64,000 nucleotides of DNA from DASPHG01 sp963748315 (GTDB taxonomy: Bacteria; Actinomycetota; Thermoleophilia; Solirubrobacterales; Thermoleophilaceae), in NCBI GenBank assembly GCA_963748315.1, contig CAVVIK010000006.1, forward strand, positions 186,001 to 250,000, in the 5' to 3' direction. The translations under genes and the position numbers were made by a program. The number at the start of each line of letters is the position of its first letter. Position 1 is the first letter of the stretch. The notes beneath the pieces are model-generated. The model was given only the letters and a program-made list of their open reading frames with translations. It made no database searches and was not told the origin of the DNA. Below are positions 60,506-64,000 of this stretch, one piece after another.

Positions 60506-63500
60506 ATGCCGGATCCACTCGACGGCCTGAACGACGCGCAAGCGCAGGCCGTCACGCATCTCGAGGGTCCGGCACTCGTAATCGGCGGCGCCGGGACCGG
60601 CAAGAGCGAGGCGCTCGCGCGCCGGTTCGCATGGCTCGCGGCGCAGGGCACTTCGCCCGGCACGATCCTCGCCTTCAGCCCGTCGTCTGCGGGCGTGGCG
60701 CGACTCCGGGCACGGGTCGAGGAGTTGCTCGAGCCGCCGTGGGAGGAGCTCCACATCACGACGCTGCCGGACTTCTGCTGCCGGCTGCTGCGCGACGAGG
60801 CGCACGAGGCGAGCGTCGACCCGTTCTTCTCGCGCGTGAGCCGGGCGGAGCGGCTCGCGCTCCTGCTCGAGCGGATCGACGACCTGACGCTGCGCACCCA
60901 CGAGATCCGGGGGAATCCGGTTCCGCTGCTCGTGGGCTTCCTCGAGCGAATCGACGTGCTGAAGAGCGAGATGATCACCGCCGAGCGTTACCGGGACCAC
61001 GCGCGGAGCCTGCGCGAGCAGAGCGAGACGGGCGACGACGCATCTCGCGCCCATGCCGCGCGCGAGGCCGAGTTCGCCGGCCTCTACGCCGACCACGACC
61101 GGCTCGTGCGCGAGAGCGGCGGCCTCGACACCGGCGACCTGGTGCTGCGCACGTTCAGCCTCCTGCATGAGCGCCCCGACCTACGTGTGCGCGCGTCCGA
61201 GCGGTTCGCGCAGGTGCTCGCGGATGACTACCAGGACATCAATTTCGCGGAGGGCCTCGTTCTACACCTCCTGTGCCAGGACCACCGGCGGGTCTGGGCT
61301 GCCGGCGACGACGACCAGGGCATCAACCGCTTCCGGGCGGCGTCACGGAAGAACTTCAGGGACTTCCGGCGCGAGTACTCCGATGCCACCGTCTTCAAGC
61401 TGTCAGTGAGCCAGCGGTGCGCCGGTCCGATCCTGGCGGCAGCGCAGACCGTCGTGGCAGCCGGCGGCCAGCCACGCATCGAGAAGGAGTTGCGCGGCCC
61501 GGCCGACGGGACGCTGAGCTTCTGGCGCTGCCAGTCGCCGCGCGCTGAGGCGCAGGCGATCGCGGCCGCCGTCGACAAGCTCATCCAGGAAGGGGTCGAG
61601 CCGGAGAACGTCGGCGTGTTCGTGCGCTCGGTCCGCGACGACGGCACGATGCTGGCCGCGGCGCTCGAGGAGCGCGGCGTGCCGGCTCGGCTCTCCGGCA
61701 CCTCGGCCTACTTCCAGCGCCTCGAGGTGCGCGACCTGCTCGCGTGGCTGCGGCTGCTGGCGGACCCGGGCGACTCGGGCGCCGTGGTGCGGGCGCTGTC
61801 ACGGCCGCCGATCGAGTTGCGCTCGGTGGACATCGCGCGCCTCACCCAGCTCACGCGCCGGCGCAAGCTCGACATGATCTCCGGTGTCACCGCCGCCTGC
61901 GAGGGCCCGCAGCTGTCGCAGGAAGGACGTGACCGTGCCCTCGCTTTCCTGCGCCTCCACCGACGGGCGGCGCGGGCGTTCGAGTCGATGCAGCCCGACG
62001 CGTTCGTGCACCGGCTGATCGAGCGGATCGGCATTCGCCGCCAACAGCTCTTCGCGTCACAGGCGGACACCGCCGAGCGGCTCGCGAACATCTCGAAGCT
62101 CGTCGACCTCGCGAGCGCGTACGTTCGCCGCTACCCGCAGGGCACGCCGCGAGACTTCGCGCGCTACCTGACGGCCGTTGCCGAAGCCGGCTTGCCGGAG
62201 GACGAGGTCGTCCCCGCCGGTCTGCCGAGCACGGTCGCGATCGTCTCTATGCACGCGGCGCGCGACATGGAGGTCGCGCATGCGTTCGTGGCAGGCCTCG
62301 ACGCGGCCGCGCTGCCCGGCACAGCGCGCCGCCGCGGCGACGGCGTGCCGGACGCGCTTCTCCGCGAGACCCTGCCGGCGGACGGCCCGGACGTCCACGA
62401 GGCGCTCATGCGCAGGCTGCTTCACGTCGCGATGACGCGCGCGCGCAAGAGCGTCGTGCTCTCGTGGGCCGAGGACGCGCAGGGTGCGCGCCCGTCGCCG
62501 TTCTACGAGGAGGCCCGGGTCGCGGCCGGCGCGAGCGAGGAGTTCCACGAGGAGCAGCTGTTCGGGCCGGCCGAAGGGCTCCACGCGACGTTCCGGATGA
62601 TGCGCGACGAAGTGCTCGACTCGGTCTCGCGCGTCGCGGGGCGGCTCGGCGAGATGCGGCTCGACACCTACATGGACGTGGCGTCGGCCAACGTCCGCTT
62701 CCTGGAGCTTTTGAAGGTCGCGGCGCTCGTCGAGCGGACGAAGGAGGGCCAGACGGTCGCGGAGGCGCTGCCTGAGATCAACGAGATCCTGCTCCAGTCG
62801 GCGACGGCCGAGGAGCGGGAGTTGTTCGTGACCTCTGCCCTCGACGAGTACCTGCGCGACGAAGAGGCTGACGCGCACCGGCGTGCACGCGCGATCGGCG
62901 ACGACGAGCAATCGCTCGAGGCGTTCATCCCGCGCCGCGGCGACGGGCTGATGCTGTCCGCCTCGGACATCGAGACGTACCGCCTCTGCCCGTTGAAGTA
63001 CAAGTTCGCGCGCGTCTTTCGCATCCCGCAGGAGCCGACGATCAACCAGCGCTTCGGGATCGTCGTCCACCAGGTGTTAGAGCGCTTCCACGCCGCGGGC
63101 GGCGGATCGCTCGACTCGCTGATGCAGTTGTTCGAAGCATCGTGGCGCCGCAGCGGCTTCGGCGACTCGAACGACGACCTTCAGTTCCGCGAGAAGGCGG
63201 TCGCGGCGCTGACCCGCTACTGGGAGCTCGATCAGAAGCGCGCCGGCAAGCCGGTGTGGTTCGAGCGCGGCTTCTCGTTCAAGCTGGGGCCGCATCTCGT
63301 GCGCGGGCGCGTCGACCGCGTGGACGAGCTGCCCGACGGCTCGTTCGAGCTGATCGACTACAAGACGGGCCGCCCGAAGACGGAGGACGACCTTCGGGAC
63401 GATGTCCAGCTCTCGCTGTACCAGCTGGCAGCGCGCGAGTCGTGGGAGGTCGAGGCGCGTAGCGGCAGCTACTACTACGTGCTCGACAACGAGAAGGTGC

Positions 63501-63655
63501 CGGTCGCGCACTCCGACGACGAGCTCGCGCGCGTCAAGGCGACGGTTGGGGAAATCGCCGACGGCATCCTCGAGCAGGAGTTCGAGCCGAAGCCGAGCTA
63601 CGAGCTCTGCTCGTTCTGCGACTACCGGATCATCTGTCCGGCCGCTGAGAAGTGA
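60506..63655 (+). CDS. UvrD-like helicase with PD-(D/E)XK nuclease and Fe-S motif
   Basis: 1049 residues. Walker A GGAGTGKSEALARR (about residue 27), motif II as DDYQDIN instead of DEYQD (about 240), motif III GDDDQGINRFRAA, motif V as SMHAARDMEVAHAF where active enzymes have HxAKGLE, and motif VI RLLHVAMTRARKS. The C-terminal nuclease has CPLKYKF, GRVDRVDEL, ELIDYKTGR and a C-x2-C-x5-C end (CSFCDYRIICP) for a 4Fe-4S cluster. Such pairs occur in AddB/AdnA-type double-strand break enzymes. Motif changes suggest a weakened motor with a working nuclease. Confidence 0.83.
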   Translation: MPDPLDGLNDAQAQAVTHLEGPALVIGGAGTGKSEALARRFAWLAAQGTSPGTILAFSPSSAGVARLRARVEELLEPPWEELHITTLPDFCCRLLRDEAHEASVDPFFSRVSRAERLALLLERIDDLTLRTHEIRGNPVPLLVGFLERIDVLKSEMITAERYRDHARSLREQSETGDDASRAHAAREAEFAGLYADHDRLVRESGGLDTGDLVLRTFSLLHERPDLRVRASERFAQVLADDYQDINFAEGLVLHLLCQDHRRVWAAGDDDQGINRFRAASRKNFRDFRREYSDATVFKLSVSQRCAGPILAAAQTVVAAGGQPRIEKELRGPADGTLSFWRCQSPRAEAQAIAAAVDKLIQEGVEPENVGVFVRSVRDDGTMLAAALEERGVPARLSGTSAYFQRLEVRDLLAWLRLLADPGDSGAVVRALSRPPIELRSVDIARLTQLTRRRKLDMISGVTAACEGPQLSQEGRDRALAFLRLHRRAARAFESMQPDAFVHRLIERIGIRRQQLFASQADTAERLANISKLVDLASAYVRRYPQGTPRDFARYLTAVAEAGLPEDEVVPAGLPSTVAIVSMHAARDMEVAHAFVAGLDAAALPGTARRRGDGVPDALLRETLPADGPDVHEALMRRLLHVAMTRARKSVVLSWAEDAQGARPSPFYEEARVAAGASEEFHEEQLFGPAEGLHATFRMMRDEVLDSVSRVAGRLGEMRLDTYMDVASANVRFLELLKVAALVERTKEGQTVAEALPEINEILLQSATAEERELFVTSALDEYLRDEEADAHRRARAIGDDEQSLEAFIPRRGDGLMLSASDIETYRLCPLKYKFARVFRIPQEPTINQRFGIVVHQVLERFHAAGGGSLDSLMQLFEASWRRSGFGDSNDDLQFREKAVAALTRYWELDQKRAGKPVWFERGFSFKLGPHLVRGRVDRVDELPDGSFELIDYKTGRPKTEDDLRDDVQLSLYQLAARESWEVEARSGSYYYVLDNEKVPVAHSDDELARVKATVGEIADGILEQEFEPKPSYELCSFCDYRIICPAAEK

Positions 63656-63659
63656 GCGG

Positions 63660-64000
63660 CTAGGACCCTTCGGGCCCGCGCTGCTTCAGGTAGCGCTGGA
63701 AGTCGCGCGCGATCGAGTCGGCTGACGGAAGCCGGTCCGGGAGCGCGTCGTCCTGCACGTCGTCCATCCGCTCCTCGAGCTGCTCGACGAACGCCTTCAC
63801 GTCGGGGTCGCTGGCGACGGCGTCGTTCACCTGCCGCTCGTACTCGGTGGCGGCCTCCTCGAGCGGGGCGGCGTCCACGGCGAGCCCGACCAGCCCCTCG
63901 AACCCGCGGATCAGCGCGAGCGCCGCCTTCGGGTTCGGCGCGGCCGCCACGTAATGCGGCACCGAAGCCCACAGGCTCGCCGACGGCATGCCGTGCTGCT
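63660..64000 (-). CDS. PAC2-family protein, 5' part missing
   Basis: The frame is open to the window edge; about 113 C-terminal residues are visible. HGMPSASLWASVPHYVAAAP followed by NPKAALALIRGFEGLVG and EEAATEYERQVNDAVASDPD is typical of the actinobacterial PAC2 (proteasome-assembly-chaperone-like) family, of unknown function in bacteria. It converges on the helicase/nuclease gene, with 4 bp between stops. Confidence 0.8.
   Translation of the reverse strand, partial: QHGMPSASLWASVPHYVAAAPNPKAALALIRGFEGLVGLAVDAAPLEEAATEYERQVNDAVASDPDVKAFVEQLEERMDDVQDDALPDRLPSADSIARDFQRYLKQRGPEGS

Noticed and set aside
1..64000. CRISPR arrays, insertion sequences, prophage or plasmid origin
   Set aside because: No regularly spaced repeats, transposase, integrase, phage structural or replication-initiator genes were seen.

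Overview
This is a GC-rich actinobacterial chromosome segment. Several protein types point to the class Thermoleophilia (Solirubrobacterales/Gaiellales): a run of SnoaL/NTF2-like genes whose products begin MSQENV, a DUF3352 lipoprotein, a short collagen-repeat exported protein, a fused PafB-PafC regulator, an Lhr-Nei pair and many GTG starts. This placement rests on remembered family distributions, not on a search. Genes are packed tightly, often with 4-bp stop/start overlaps, and no stretch over 300 bp lacks a gene or a gene remnant.

Layout. 1-11.3 kb: end of a macro-domain gene, glycerate kinase, membrane protein, HAD phosphatase, Cys-rich lipoprotein, MrfA/YprA-type helicase, M23 peptidase, DUF3352 lipoprotein and two tandem secreted nuclease/lamin-tail paralogues. 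11.3-17.2 kb: a SnoaL-like gene array. Five copies share a nearly identical start region that looks like a leaderless promoter, and one copy is decayed and bracketed by a 28-bp direct repeat. The stretch also holds a Ddn-type reductase, glyoxalase, methyltransferase, tRNA-Phe with a duplicated 3' end, and a collagen-like protein. 17.3-31 kb: a cupredoxin-like lipoprotein, a degenerate-GGDEF/HD-GYP membrane protein, a beta-propeller, GNAT, an alpha/beta hydrolase, a neutral-ceramidase-like enzyme, an ECF sigma factor divergent from a BTAD regulator, a sugar nucleotidyltransferase-like pseudoenzyme, an SDR and an HD/OB nuclease. 31-40 kb: fused PafBC, a PPOX protein, then rmlA-rmlD-rmlB overlapping an ABC ATPase. 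Its likely permease lies beyond an opposing subtilisin gene, followed by a stand-alone HD-GYP protein.

40-46.7 kb is a DNA-repair run: family 5 uracil-DNA glycosylase, Lhr helicase and Nei-type glycosylase, then a GDPD-like phosphodiesterase. 46.7-51 kb: ECF sigma factor with a DUF4349 membrane partner, a Crp/Fnr regulator, Pcm, a Nudix hydrolase and an ASCH protein. 50.9-53 kb: two CIRCE operators, groES, groEL and a UUCG-loop terminator. 53-64 kb: TPR-LuxR regulator, SnoaL-like protein, epimerase, molybdenum oxidoreductase, 7Fe ferredoxin, Mrp ATPase, a histone-H1-like basic protein, another SnoaL-like gene, a zincin, a UvrD-like helicase/nuclease and the end of a PAC2 gene.

At least nine otherwise conserved genes contain single-frame breaks, and one more lacks a normal start codon. 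The number and type of genes hit, including single-copy enzymes, suggest uncorrected sequence errors more than decay. They are annotated as whole genes with the break located.
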